From Eubacterium sp. CAG:274 (GTDB lineage: Bacteria > Bacillota > Clostridia > Lachnospirales > CAG-274), in contig FR888497.1 in the NCBI GenBank assembly GCA_000432155.1, positions 122,108-148,525 on the forward strand: a stretch of 26,418 bases of DNA, read 5' to 3'. Positions 7,476-15,492 of this stretch are shown here, piece after piece. The position numbers were made by a program, and so were the translations under genes. The notes under the pieces are model-generated. The model saw nothing but the letters and a program-made list of their open reading frames with translations. It did not search any database and had not been told where the DNA came from. Within the stretch, counting starts at the first letter, position 1; every line of letters starts with the position of its first letter.

Positions 7476-8197
7476 TAGTTGTTACCCCCATTTAGACAAC
7501 AATCACCAGTGTTTGATACTTCCAAGAGTGTTGGTAAAATTTCTTCTTTTTTACCAATATCTTTAACTACACCATTTGCAATAACAATTATCTCATCGGC
7601 TATGTTAAGTATTCTTTCTTGGTGGGATATTATAAGCAATGTACCAGCATAGTTTTCCTTAATTTCAACAAAAGCATCAATTAATTCATTGAAGCTCCAG
7701 AGGTCAATACCGGCTTCTGGTTCATCGAAAATAGTAAGTTTTGTGTTTCTTGCAAGAACTGTAGCAATTTCAATTCTTTTTATTTCTCCACCAGAAAGGC
7801 TAGAATTAACTTCTCTATCTATGTAATCACGAGTACATAAACCTACTTTGCCTAGTAATGAACAAATTTCTTTTTCTTCTATTTTTTTGCCAGCAGCTAA
7901 TTCAAGTAAGTCTCTTACAGTAATGCCTTTGAAACGCACAGGCTGTTGAAAAGCGTAGCTTATACCTTTGTTTGCTCTTTCAGTTATATCCAAAGAAGTT
8001 ATATCTTCTCCGTCTAAAATAATACTACCAGATGTTGGCTTTTCTAAACCTGCAATTAATTTCGCAAGAGAAGTTTTACCACCACCATTTGGACCAGTAA
8101 TTACAACTAATTTACCAGTTGGAATTTCTACATTTATATTTTTTATAATTTCTGTACCATCAGAAACTTTCCATTTTATATTTTGTAGTTCTAACAT
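7475..8197 (-). CDS. sufC: SufC-like ABC ATPase of the minimal Fe-S assembly system
   Basis: Cytoplasmic ABC-type ATPase (240 residues, normal for SufC) that powers the SufB-like scaffold. It has Walker A GPNGGGKTS (35-43), a Q-loop in SYAFQQPVRF, signature SLSGGE, Walker B LTIFDEPEAGID and the H-loop ISHQ. FQQP and DEPEAGID are characteristic of SufC rather than transporter ATPases, and no permease is encoded nearby. The ATG at 8197 lies eight bases after GGAGG; a TTG five codons further upstream overlaps that site and is rejected. The C-terminus ends with a short Cys-Cys-containing tail. It follows aroA by 60 bases and overlaps the sufB-like gene by one base. Confidence 0.93.
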   Translation of the reverse strand: MLELQNIKWKVSDGTEIIKNINVEIPTGKLVVITGPNGGGKTSLAKLIAGLEKPTSGSIILDGEDITSLDITERANKGISYAFQQPVRFKGITVRDLLELAAGKKIEEKEICSLLGKVGLCTRDYIDREVNSSLSGGEIKRIEIATVLARNTKLTIFDEPEAGIDLWSFNELIDAFVEIKENYAGTLLIISHQERILNIADEIIVIANGVVKDIGKKEEILPTLLEVSNTGDCCLNGGNN

Positions 8198-8257
8198 TAT
8201 TGTTTCCTCCAAAAATCTAGTATTAACAAGTATATAAATAAACTAAATTATTTTTTA

Positions 8258-9532
8258 TTAAAGAGTTTCTAATAATTCATAGAAATTAGGGAAAGAAATA
8301 GCTACACAATCAGAATCAAGAATAGTAGTTTCACCTTCAGCAACCAAAGCAGCTATAGCACAAGACATAGCAACTCTATGGTCTAAGTGACTATCCACAG
8401 TAGCACCCTTTAATTTTTGATTACCCTCAATAATCATACCGTCTTCAGTTTCAGTAATTACAACACCCATTTTGCCTAATTCTGTACTCATAGTTGCAAT
8501 TCGATTGGATTCTTTAACCTTTAATTCTTCGGCATCTTTAACAACAGTAGTTCCATCAGCACAAAGAGCAGCTACAGCAAATACAGGTATTTCATCTATC
8601 ATTCTTGGGATTATACTTCCTTCAAGTGTTGTGGCGTGGAGTTTTGAAGATTTTACTTCTATATCGCCTACTAATTCGCCACCAGATTCTCTCTGGTTGA
8701 GAATGTTTATTTCGCCACCCATAGCACGCAAAGCATCAATAATACCTGTTCTTGTTTCGTTTATACCAACATTTTCAATGATAATATGAGAATTTGGAAC
8801 AATTAATCCAGCTACCATAAAGAAAGCAGCAGATGAAATATCGCCAGGAACATTGATAGGCTTTGCATAAAGCTCTTCTACAGGCGTAGATGTAATTACA
8901 CCATTTTCATTTTTAATATTAGCCCCAAAATAATTTAAAATTATTTCAGTATGATTTCTTGAAGCGACAGGTTCATTAATAATTGTAGTTCCATCAGCAA
9001 AAAGGCTTGCTAAAAGAATTGATGATTTTACTTGGGCACTTGCCATAGGCATAGTATATTCAATAGAATGAAGTTTTGAACCATGTATAGTGAGAGGAGC
9101 AAATCCATCATTTGTGCTTTCGATGTTTGCACCCATTTCGGTAAGAGGATTAATAACCCTTCTCATTGGTCTTTTTTGAATAGAAGCATCCCCATTTAAT
9201 TTTGTATCAAAATTTTGGGCAGATAAGATACCAGATATAAGTCTAATTGTTGTACCACTATTTCCAACATCTAAAGTTTCTGTTGGAGCAGTAAGTCCAT
9301 GAAGCCCTTTGCCATGAACAGTAACATTTTCTCCATCAAAATCTATATCAATACCAAGTTTTCTAAAACAGGATATAGTTGACATACAATCATCGCCAGT
9401 TAAGAATCCAGAGATTTTTGTATCGCCTTTTGCCAATGAACCAAACATAACAGCTCTGTGTGATATAGACTTATCACCTGGGATTTTTATCTGACCATTT
9501 AATTTTTTCATAGGTTTTATAGTTTTATTCAT
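8258..9532 (-). CDS. aroA: 3-phosphoshikimate 1-carboxyvinyltransferase (EPSP synthase), class II
   Basis: Penultimate enzyme of the chorismate pathway; joins phosphoenolpyruvate to shikimate 3-phosphate in the cytoplasm. Full length at 424 residues. Substrate-binding signatures are present: PGDKSISHRA (18-27), LDVGNSGTTIRL (87-98), QKRPMRR (119-125) and the C-terminal LDHRVAMS. The four short motifs used to define class II enzymes are all there: GDKS, SAQVK (165-169), RNHTE (192-196) and NETR (258-261). Class II enzymes are the type described as intrinsically less sensitive to glyphosate. ATG at 9532 follows AGGAGA. It lies 17 bases after tyrA and 60 before sufC, all in one direction. Confidence 0.96.
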   Translation of the reverse strand: MNKTIKPMKKLNGQIKIPGDKSISHRAVMFGSLAKGDTKISGFLTGDDCMSTISCFRKLGIDIDFDGENVTVHGKGLHGLTAPTETLDVGNSGTTIRLISGILSAQNFDTKLNGDASIQKRPMRRVINPLTEMGANIESTNDGFAPLTIHGSKLHSIEYTMPMASAQVKSSILLASLFADGTTIINEPVASRNHTEIILNYFGANIKNENGVITSTPVEELYAKPINVPGDISSAAFFMVAGLIVPNSHIIIENVGINETRTGIIDALRAMGGEINILNQRESGGELVGDIEVKSSKLHATTLEGSIIPRMIDEIPVFAVAALCADGTTVVKDAEELKVKESNRIATMSTELGKMGVVITETEDGMIIEGNQKLKGATVDSHLDHRVAMSCAIAALVAEGETTILDSDCVAISFPNFYELLETL

Positions 9533-9549
9533 AATTCAACTTTTCTCCT

Positions 9550-10626
9550 TTATTTATTAAATACTTTGTAATTCATAGATTTCAAGATATCTATAGCCTT
9601 ATTTTTATGAGCTTCATTTTCGAAAGCTATATAGAGAGCACCATCATTATAATCTCTAGTGTTTCGTATACCTATATTTTTAATGTTAACACTATTAACA
9701 CTCAATAAAGTTGCTATTGTAGCTATGGCACCGGGTTGGTCTACTACATCAACAGCAATCTCGTAAAATTTACATACAGTATTTTCAGTTCTATTTTCAA
9801 AAGAGTTTCTATAATCTCTGGCATTTTCAAAAAAAGAATATATATCTTCTTTGTTTTCAAGAGATGTTTTTAATTCTCTTACTGTGTTTATATAAGTGTC
9901 AAGCACATTTAATATTGGTTCTCTGTTATCCTGACAAATACTATTCCATACATCTGGACTGGAACTTGCTATTCGCGTAATATCTCTAAAGCCACCAGCT
10001 GCAAAAGAATGCATATATCCATCACTGTCGGCTAGTTCTTTTACTGTATTTACAAGAGAGGAAGCTATAATATGTGGAACATGACTAATTGCTGCAACTG
10101 TATAATCATGAACTTCAGGAGAGATAACTACTGGAGTTGCCCCTAATGTCTTAGCAATATTTATCATTTTATCTATTTTGGATTGTGGTACATTATTTAT
10201 TGGGGTAAGTATGTAAAAGGCATTTTCAAATAAATGTGCTTTTGCTGATTTATACCCTGTTTGCTCAGACCCAGCCATAGGATGTCCTCCTATAAAGCAG
10301 ATGTCTTTAATATTTGATAATGTGTCACAAATTTTCTTTTTTGTACTGCCTACATCTGTAATAATACAGTCTTTTTTGATATAAGGTTTCAATTTACTTA
10401 CATATGTAGGTATTGTATCAACAGTTGTACATACAATAATTATGTCACATTCTTTAAAGATTGACATATCTGTGAGACTATATTTATCTATTACACCATC
10501 ATTATAGGCATCTATAAGTGATTTTTCACTTCTGTTCATTGCTACAATTTCGATATTTGTTTTTTCTTTGAGAGCCTTTGCTATGGAGCCACCTATTAAG
10601 CCAAGACCTATAATTCCTATAACCAT
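9550..10626 (-). CDS. tyrA: Prephenate dehydrogenase with C-terminal ACT domain
   Basis: NAD(P)-dependent oxidative decarboxylation of prephenate to 4-hydroxyphenylpyruvate in tyrosine synthesis. The 358-residue protein begins with a Rossmann dinucleotide-binding motif GIIGLGLIGGS (4-14). Further on come the family segment GGHPMAGSEQTGY (about 112-124) and the helical dimerisation domain with AAISHVPHIIA and FAAGGFRDITRIA. The last 70 residues (about 287-358), starting with YEIAVDVVDQPGAIA, are an ACT domain and suggest feedback control by tyrosine. There is no fused chorismate mutase. ATG at 10626 follows AGAGGTG. First gene of a minus-strand group tyrA-aroA-sufC-sufB driven by the promoter at 10662-10690. 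Confidence 0.95.
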   Translation of the reverse strand: MVIGIIGLGLIGGSIAKALKEKTNIEIVAMNRSEKSLIDAYNDGVIDKYSLTDMSIFKECDIIIVCTTVDTIPTYVSKLKPYIKKDCIITDVGSTKKKICDTLSNIKDICFIGGHPMAGSEQTGYKSAKAHLFENAFYILTPINNVPQSKIDKMINIAKTLGATPVVISPEVHDYTVAAISHVPHIIASSLVNTVKELADSDGYMHSFAAGGFRDITRIASSSPDVWNSICQDNREPILNVLDTYINTVRELKTSLENKEDIYSFFENARDYRNSFENRTENTVCKFYEIAVDVVDQPGAIATIATLLSVNSVNIKNIGIRNTRDYNDGALYIAFENEAHKNKAIDILKSMNYKVFNK

Positions 10627-10661
10627 CAGAACACCTCTCTAATATGTGCATTATCCATATT

Positions 10662-10690
10662 ATTTTAACACTAATACCAAATTTGGTCAA
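10662..10690 (-). promoter_or_regulatory. Sigma-A promoter of the tyrA-aroA-suf group
   Basis: On the minus strand, TTGACC, a 17-base spacer and TAAAAT match both consensus boxes at 5 of 6 positions. Transcription would begin about 30 bases before the tyrA start, leaving no room for a long attenuator or T-box leader. Confidence 0.8.
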
Positions 10691-10823
10691 TATAATTTAA
10701 AAAGTGAATAGTAAATCTTAAAAATATTTATTTTAAGGCAGCTATTTATTGTAAAAATTAATAAAAAATATAAAGGGAAAAAGATAAATTTGTTGAATTT
10801 ATAAATACTAAAGAGAATGTGTT

Positions 10824-10849
10824 TGTGCAATTAAATCAAAGTATGCACA
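10824..10849. repeat. Short inverted repeat upstream of the EF-G-like gene
   Basis: TGTGCA and TGCACA flank 14 AT-rich bases, with centres 20 bases apart, about 50 bases upstream of the EF-G-like start. It could be a protein-binding site. The rest of the region 10691-10898 is AT-rich, and I see no convincing sigma-A promoter or riboswitch in it. Confidence 0.25.
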
Positions 10850-10898
10850 TATTATATTTTGTAAATAGTGATAAATAAACAAAAGGAGTGGTGTTTTT

Positions 10899-12992
10899 AT
10901 GAAAAGTTATCCTGCAAATCAAATTAGAAATGTTGCTATTATTGGTCATAGTGGAGTTGGAAAAACTACTATTGCTGAAGCATGTTTACATGTTAGTGGT
11001 GTGTCAAAGAGATTTGGACGAGTAGAAGAAGGCAATACGGTTAGTGACTATGATCCAGAAGAAATAAAAAGAAAAATTTCTATTAATTCTTCAATGATTC
11101 CTGTAGAGTGGTTAGAGGAAAAAATTAACTTTATTGATACTCCTGGCTATTTCGATTTTCTTGGAGAAGTTAAACAAGCACTTAGCGTATCTGATTTAGC
11201 GCTTATAGTGGTTGATGCAAAAGCTGGTGTACAAGTAGGAACTGAAAAAGCTTGGCAAATGGCAACAGAAATGGGTATACCAAAAATGATTTTTGTTAAT
11301 GGTATGGATGATGAGTCTGCTGACTTAGACACAGTTGTGGAATCTATGAAACAAGTGTTTGGTAAGAGTATTGCCCCACTTCAGGTTCCTTTTTACGAAG
11401 ATAATAAATTTGTTGGGTTCGTAAATGTTATTAGAAGAGCTGCAAGAAAGTTTATGAATGGACTTGTAGAGCCATGTGATATGCCTGATGGATTAGATGA
11501 TTCAGTTGAAACTATGAGAAAAATGGTTGAAGAGGCTGTTGCGGAAACAGATGATGAATTAATTGAAAAGTTTTTTAATGACGAGAGTATGACTCCTGAA
11601 GAAATACATAAAGGGTTGAGGATTGGTATAGTTGATGGTACAGTTACACCAGTTATTTGTGGGGCTGCTATATACACAATAGGAATAAGAGTATTAATGA
11701 ACTCCATAAATAAGTTTTTACCACCTACTAACGAGGTTAAAGCAACAATAACTGCTATAAATCCTAAAACAGATGATTATGTAGAAATTAATTGTGATGA
11801 AAATGATCCATTATCAGCTTTTGTATTCAAAACTATTGCAGACCCTTATGTGGGAAGATTAAGCCTTTTTAAGGTTTGCTCAGGGGTTATGAAAAAAGAC
11901 TCTATGGTTAAGAATGTTAATAAAAATATAGCTGAAAAAATAGGAAAATTATATATACTTAGGGGTAAGGAACAATTAGAAGTTGACGAGTTAAGAGCCG
12001 GAGATATAGGTGCGATAGCTAAGTTACAGAATACAAGTACATGTGATACATTAGCTTCAACAGATAGACCTGTGCAATTTCCTGAAATCAGTTATCCAGA
12101 GGCTCATATGAAGAAAGCTATTAAGCCTAAGACAAAAGGTGATGAAGATAAATTAGCAAGTGCAATTAACAAAATTCTTGAAGAAGATAAGACCCTTAAT
12201 TTTACTGTGGACAAGGAAACAAAACAATCTATAATAAGTGGTTTAGGGGATACTCATATTGATGTATTTGTTAGTAAATTGAAAAATAAATATAAAATAG
12301 ATGTAGATTTAGATAAACCTATTGTTCCATATAGAGAAAAGATAAGAACTAAGGTACAGGCTAGAGGAAAGTATAAGAAACAATCTGGTGGACATGGTCA
12401 ATTTGGAGATGTAGTTATTGATTTTGAACCAGTTGAAGACCAGACTATACCATATATTTTTGAAGAAAAAATTTTTGGTGGAGCTGTTCCAAAACAATAT
12501 TTTCCTGCTGTAGAAAAAGGTTTGCAAGAAAGTATTAAGTCTGGTCCTTTAGCAGGATATCCTGTTGTTGGCATAAAAGCAACTCTTGTAGACGGCTCTT
12601 ATCATCCGGTAGATTCTTCTGAAATGGCATTCAAGATGGCAACAACAATGGCGTTTAAAGATGCTTTTTCACAGGCTAAGCCTGTTATTCTTGAACCAAT
12701 ATCTTCTGTAGCTGTTACTGTGCCTGACGGTTATACTGGTGATATTATGGGAGACTTAAATAAGCGTAGAGGCAGAATTTTGGGAATGGAGAAGACTGGA
12801 CATAATCAGATTATACAGGCAGAAGTCCCTGCTGCTGAAATGTTAGAATATTCTACAGATTTAAGAAGTATAACTCAGGGAAGAGGCTCTTATACAGAAG
12901 AATTTGTAAGATACGAAGCAGTTCCTGCAGATATTCAAAATAAAGTTATAGAAAAGCGTAAGGCAGAAATGGCAACAAAGGCAGATAAATAG
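10899..12992 (+). CDS. EF-G-like translational GTPase (EF-G2 type paralogue)
   Basis: A 697-residue five-domain protein of the elongation factor G superfamily. The GTPase domain carries G1 GHSGVGKTT (16-24), G3 DTPGYFDF (80-87) and G4 NGMD (134-137). Domain IV includes the segment GGHGQFGDVVIDFEP, and the C-terminal domain has RRGRILGMEK. Canonical EF-G reads AHIDAGKTT, DTPGHVDF and NKMD; here the switch II His that promotes GTP hydrolysis is Tyr84 and the G4 Lys is Gly. This points to the EF-G2-like family rather than the essential translocase, which is normally encoded with rpsL-rpsG. ATG at 10899 follows AGGAG. It is a single-gene unit closed by a strong terminator. A role in ribosome recycling, stress or regulation is possible but not shown. 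Confidence 0.9.
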   Translation: MKSYPANQIRNVAIIGHSGVGKTTIAEACLHVSGVSKRFGRVEEGNTVSDYDPEEIKRKISINSSMIPVEWLEEKINFIDTPGYFDFLGEVKQALSVSDLALIVVDAKAGVQVGTEKAWQMATEMGIPKMIFVNGMDDESADLDTVVESMKQVFGKSIAPLQVPFYEDNKFVGFVNVIRRAARKFMNGLVEPCDMPDGLDDSVETMRKMVEEAVAETDDELIEKFFNDESMTPEEIHKGLRIGIVDGTVTPVICGAAIYTIGIRVLMNSINKFLPPTNEVKATITAINPKTDDYVEINCDENDPLSAFVFKTIADPYVGRLSLFKVCSGVMKKDSMVKNVNKNIAEKIGKLYILRGKEQLEVDELRAGDIGAIAKLQNTSTCDTLASTDRPVQFPEISYPEAHMKKAIKPKTKGDEDKLASAINKILEEDKTLNFTVDKETKQSIISGLGDTHIDVFVSKLKNKYKIDVDLDKPIVPYREKIRTKVQARGKYKKQSGGHGQFGDVVIDFEPVEDQTIPYIFEEKIFGGAVPKQYFPAVEKGLQESIKSGPLAGYPVVGIKATLVDGSYHPVDSSEMAFKMATTMAFKDAFSQAKPVILEPISSVAVTVPDGYTGDIMGDLNKRRGRILGMEKTGHNQIIQAEVPAAEMLEYSTDLRSITQGRGSYTEEFVRYEAVPADIQNKVIEKRKAEMATKADK

Positions 12993-13008
12993 CATATAAC
13001 TAAAGAAA

Positions 13009-13044
13009 AAATAGGCATTATTCAATGTTGAGTAATGCCTATTT
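13009..13044. terminator. Bidirectional Rho-independent terminator
   Basis: A 16-base-pair hairpin (one G-T pair) with the arms AAATAGGCATTATTCA and TGAGTAATGCCTATTT and a four-base loop. It lies between the convergent EF-G-like gene and the PLP-enzyme gene. A-rich and T-rich flanks allow termination both ways. Confidence 0.9.
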
Positions 13045-13054
13045 ATATTTGTAA

Positions 13055-14338
13055 TTATAGTTTTATTATGCCCTTTTCGAACATATTATTAATTGCAATT
13101 ATTATACCAAGTTTTGCATGAGCCCATGTTAAACCGCCCTGTAAGTAAACAGTATAAGGAGGCTTCATTGGAGCATCAGCACTTAATTCTATTGAAGAAC
13201 CTTGAACAAATGCACCCGCAGCCATGATAATCTGACAATCATAACCTGGCATATCCCATGGTTCAGGAGTTACAAAACTATCTACAGCAGCGCCTTTTTG
13301 TATTCCTTGACAAAATGCAATAACGCCTTCAGGAGTTTTCATTTGTATGGATTCTACTATGTCTACCCTTTTTTCTTCTGGTCTAGGCATTACTTCAAAT
13401 CCTAAATCTGAACAGATTTGAGAGGCAAAAACAGCACTTCTAAGACTTGCGTTAACAACACTAGGAGCAAGAAAAAGTCCTTGAATTAATTTAGGTGTTA
13501 CACCAAGGCTAGGTCCTACCTCTTTACCCATACTTGGGGATGTAAGTCTAAATGCAGCGTTGTCAACATATTCCTCTTTACCAACTATGTATCCACCGAC
13601 AGGAGCTATACCGCCACCGAGGTTTTTAATAAGAGAACCTACTACTAAATCAGCACCTACTTCTGTTGGTTCAATAGTATCAACAAATTCGCAATAGCAG
13701 TTATCAACCATACAAATTATATCCGGATTTATGGATTTAACTATCTTTATGATTTTTTCGACAGTTTCTATTGATAAACTAGGTCTATATTCGTAACCTT
13801 TTGAACGCTGTATCTCTACGAGCTTTGTGTTTGGAGTAACTGTGTTTTTTATTCCGTTGAAATCTATAGTTCCGTCATTTAGTAAAGGTACTTCTTTGTA
13901 TTTTACACCATGTTCTACAAGTGACCCCTTAACTTCTCTAACAGCACCTATAACACTTTGAAGTGTATCGTAAGGCTCTCCTGCTACACAAACAAGTTCA
14001 TCACCATATTTTAAATTACCAAAAAGGGCTACAGTAAGAGCATGTGTACCTGAAATTATTTGTTGTCTAACTAAGGCAGACTCAGCCTTAAATATATCTG
14101 CATAAATTTCTTCTAAAGTATCGCGCCCAATATCGTTATAACCATATCCTGTTGTACCGTTAAGATGAGCTTCTGAAAGTCTATTTTTTTGCATAGCTTT
14201 AATAACTTTACATTGATTATATTCGGTTATTTCATCTATTTTTTTAAAATATTTTTCAACTTTTTTCTCGGCATCAAAACAAATATCGGCAACTTTTGGA
14301 TTAATACCAAATTCGTTTATAATATATTCTTTTAACAT
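13055..14338 (-). CDS. PLP-dependent Met-gamma-lyase-family protein (YnbB / aluminium-resistance type)
   Basis: Fold type I PLP enzyme of 427 residues, in the family often annotated as methionine gamma-lyase family or aluminium resistance protein; Bacillus subtilis YnbB is a member. The Schiff-base lysine is Lys238 in GSLIKNLGGG. PLP-phosphate and ring contacts come from SGTHALTVALFG (97-108) and from VDNCYCEF (211-218). The family end QGGLTWAHAKLG is present. ATG at 14338 lies inside the end of miaA, overlapping by seven bases, so the two are translationally coupled. The true substrate is not established for this family and the aluminium-resistance name should not be taken literally. Confidence 0.9.
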   Translation of the reverse strand: MLKEYIINEFGINPKVADICFDAEKKVEKYFKKIDEITEYNQCKVIKAMQKNRLSEAHLNGTTGYGYNDIGRDTLEEIYADIFKAESALVRQQIISGTHALTVALFGNLKYGDELVCVAGEPYDTLQSVIGAVREVKGSLVEHGVKYKEVPLLNDGTIDFNGIKNTVTPNTKLVEIQRSKGYEYRPSLSIETVEKIIKIVKSINPDIICMVDNCYCEFVDTIEPTEVGADLVVGSLIKNLGGGIAPVGGYIVGKEEYVDNAAFRLTSPSMGKEVGPSLGVTPKLIQGLFLAPSVVNASLRSAVFASQICSDLGFEVMPRPEEKRVDIVESIQMKTPEGVIAFCQGIQKGAAVDSFVTPEPWDMPGYDCQIIMAAGAFVQGSSIELSADAPMKPPYTVYLQGGLTWAHAKLGIIIAINNMFEKGIIKL

Positions 14339-15270
14339 TTTTTATTCCTCGCTATTTCATTTTTTATATAAATTGCTATTTCCTGTGTAGAAGTAAAGTT
14401 ATCTACATTTATCCAGTTTCCATCGCATTGATGATTAAACCAAGTTAATTGTCGCTTAGCAAAATGGCGGGTATCTCTTTTTAACAAAGTAATGGATTCT
14501 TCAAGAGATAACTTCCCTTTAAGATAGTATACAATTTCTTTGTAGCCTAACCCTTTCATAGAAACTAAATTTTCGTCATATTTAGGATATAATGATTTTA
14601 CTTCTTCTACTAAGCCATCTTTTAACATTATATCTATTCTTTTTTCTATTCGATTATAAAGTTTTTCTCTATCCATATTTAAAACGAAAAAGTTTAAATC
14701 ATAAATAGGCTCTTTCAATTTCTCTCTTTTGTTATATTCAGAAAATTTTTCGTTATTTTCTAGGCAATATTCTAAAGCACGAATAACTTTTTTTGTGTTA
14801 TTTTGATGAACTGTACTTGCATACTCAGGGTCGTATTCTTTTAATTTATTATAAATAAATTCAGCGCCTTTCTCTTCAAGTAAATTTTTTAATTTTTCTC
14901 TTATAGCATAATCACGCTTAGAAGAGCTAAAATCATTATCGTTAATAAGGGCGTTGATATAAAACCCTGTTCCACCTACAAGTATAGGAATTTTGCCATT
15001 CCCTAGAATTTCGTCTATGGCTTTTTTTGCCATAGTTTGAAAAACAGCTACAGAAAATTCTTCATCAGGATTAAGGCAGTCTATTAAATAATGTTTTATC
15101 CCACCCATTTCTTCTTTAGTGATTTTTGCAGTACCTATATCCATACCTCTGTAAACTTGCATGGAATCTGCAGAAATAATTTCTCCGTTTATTATTTTTG
15201 CAAGTTCTACTGATACAGCACTTTTTCCACAGGCTGTAGGACCTGCAATAACAATTAATGGCTTTTTCAT
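14332..15270 (-). CDS. miaA: tRNA dimethylallyltransferase
   Basis: Adds a dimethylallyl group to A37 of tRNAs reading codons that start with U. At 312 residues it has normal length. The P-loop is GPTACGKSA (10-18), followed by the conserved ISADSMQVYRGMDIGTAK (about 34-51), with its catalytic Asp and Thr region, then VGGTGFYINAL and near the end KRDTRHFAKRQLTWF. The chosen ATG at 15270 has GGAGG eight bases upstream; an in-frame codon six positions further upstream lies beyond that site and is rejected. hfq, which often follows miaA, is absent; instead the YnbB-like gene overlaps the miaA end. Confidence 0.96.
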   Translation of the reverse strand: MKKPLIVIAGPTACGKSAVSVELAKIINGEIISADSMQVYRGMDIGTAKITKEEMGGIKHYLIDCLNPDEEFSVAVFQTMAKKAIDEILGNGKIPILVGGTGFYINALINDNDFSSSKRDYAIREKLKNLLEEKGAEFIYNKLKEYDPEYASTVHQNNTKKVIRALEYCLENNEKFSEYNKREKLKEPIYDLNFFVLNMDREKLYNRIEKRIDIMLKDGLVEEVKSLYPKYDENLVSMKGLGYKEIVYYLKGKLSLEESITLLKRDTRHFAKRQLTWFNHQCDGNWINVDNFTSTQEIAIYIKNEIARNKKC

Positions 15271-15300
15271 AATATAATCCTCCAGCATAAAACTCTGTAT

Positions 15301-15329
15301 ATTATATATTTAATTTTTAAATTTGTAAA
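15301..15329 (-). promoter_or_regulatory. Sigma-A promoter of miaA and the YnbB-like gene
   Basis: On the minus strand, TTTACA (5/6), a 17-base spacer and TATAAT (6/6). The predicted start of transcription is about 25 bases ahead of the miaA ATG. Confidence 0.85.
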
Positions 15330-15412
15330 CTGTAAAAAACAATATTTTTGGGTATGTTAATATAAAATGGTAAAAAACTTAGACCGTCATTAAAAAATAA
15401 TATTATAATATA

Positions 15413-15441
15413 TTGAAAAAGGCTAAAAAAAGTTGTATTAT
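15413..15441 (+). promoter_or_regulatory. Sigma-A promoter of the mreB cluster
   Basis: TTGAAA (5/6), a 17-base spacer and TATTAT (5/6), placed about 50 bases ahead of the mreB start. It is back-to-back with the miaA promoter; the 83 bases between the two are AT-rich without further visible structure. Confidence 0.82.
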
Positions 15442-15492
15442 AGAGCTATATGTAATTTAGCATTTTTAATGTTAATAAACGGAGGTAAATGG

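Noticed and set aside
8472..8789. A 105-codon open frame on the plus strand inside aroA
   Set aside because: Antisense shadow of conserved aroA codons; no ribosome binding site or recognisable domain.
10627..10661. T-box or attenuator leader for the aromatic operon
   Set aside because: The promoter leaves only about 30 untranslated bases, too few for a T-box or an attenuator.
10691..10898. Possible riboswitch or leader ahead of the EF-G-like gene
   Set aside because: Apart from one short inverted repeat the stretch is AT-rich with no stable stems, conserved riboswitch core or terminator/antiterminator pair.
15433..15492. N-terminal extension of MreB from a TTG
   Set aside because: The TTG overlaps the -10 box of the promoter, and a well-spaced GGAGG precedes the ATG at 15493, which gives the family N-terminus.
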